DNA of 5,535 bases, taken from contig URJQ01000145.1 in NCBI GenBank assembly GCA_900548195.1, positions 1 to 5,535 on the forward strand, written 5' to 3'. How positions within the stretch are numbered: position 1 is the first letter of the stretch; each line of letters begins with the position of its first letter. The notes under the pieces were generated by a model. That model was not told where the DNA came from, made no database searches, and was given only the letters and a program-made list of their open reading frames with translations. The translations under genes were made by a program, and so were the position numbers. The stretch comes from an uncultured Prevotella sp. (GTDB lineage Bacteria; Bacteroidota; Bacteroidia; Bacteroidales; Bacteroidaceae). Shown one piece after another: positions 5,535-5,535 of the stretch.

Positions 5535-5535
5535 T

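Overview
The window looks like chromosomal DNA from a member of the Bacteroidales, most likely Prevotella-like. The reasons are a porin of the OprO/OprP type, a TTTG / TAnnTTTG promoter with 20-bp spacing, start codons preceded by A-rich leaders rather than Shine-Dalgarno sequences, signal peptides ending in an AQ junction, AT-rich gaps between genes of balanced composition, and an AATTATG-type heptamer array. Genus is inference; no rRNA or tRNA gene is present.

Layout from left to right. Bases 1-443 hold no convincing gene. They contain a good promoter at 245-276 and a leader of about 160 bases for the first gene, an outer-membrane porin (444-1514, +). A 239-base gap full of inverted repeats follows, then a sodium:solute symporter of the SSS family (1754-3313, +). 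A 130-base gap is mostly an array of thirteen 7-bp units, the last of which supplies the start codon of the third gene, an exported, cysteine-rich, pectinesterase-like beta-helix protein (3444-5102, +). A small DUF2442 gene (5128-5394, -) points towards it and ends 25 bases away. The right edge (5395-5535) has a GC-rich hairpin and an AT-rich imperfect palindrome.

The three plus-strand genes could form one uptake unit: a porin for passage of a small solute across the outer membrane, an exported beta-helix protein acting on or binding a carbohydrate, and a Na+-driven carrier in the inner membrane. No SusC/SusD pair, regulator or second carbohydrate enzyme is visible, so the substrate is unknown; a pectin-derived acid or sugar is only a guess from the CE8-like fold. 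The only convincing promoter lies before the porin.

The most interesting points are (1) the heptamer array that runs into a start codon, and a 3314 reading frame which one-unit slippage would fuse to the downstream gene; (2) the loss, by eye alignment, of the QDTL acid/base motif in the CE8-like protein although the second catalytic Asp is kept; and (3) a 101-base inverted repeat between porin and symporter that may be a dispersed element. No clearly new defence or mobile system was found.
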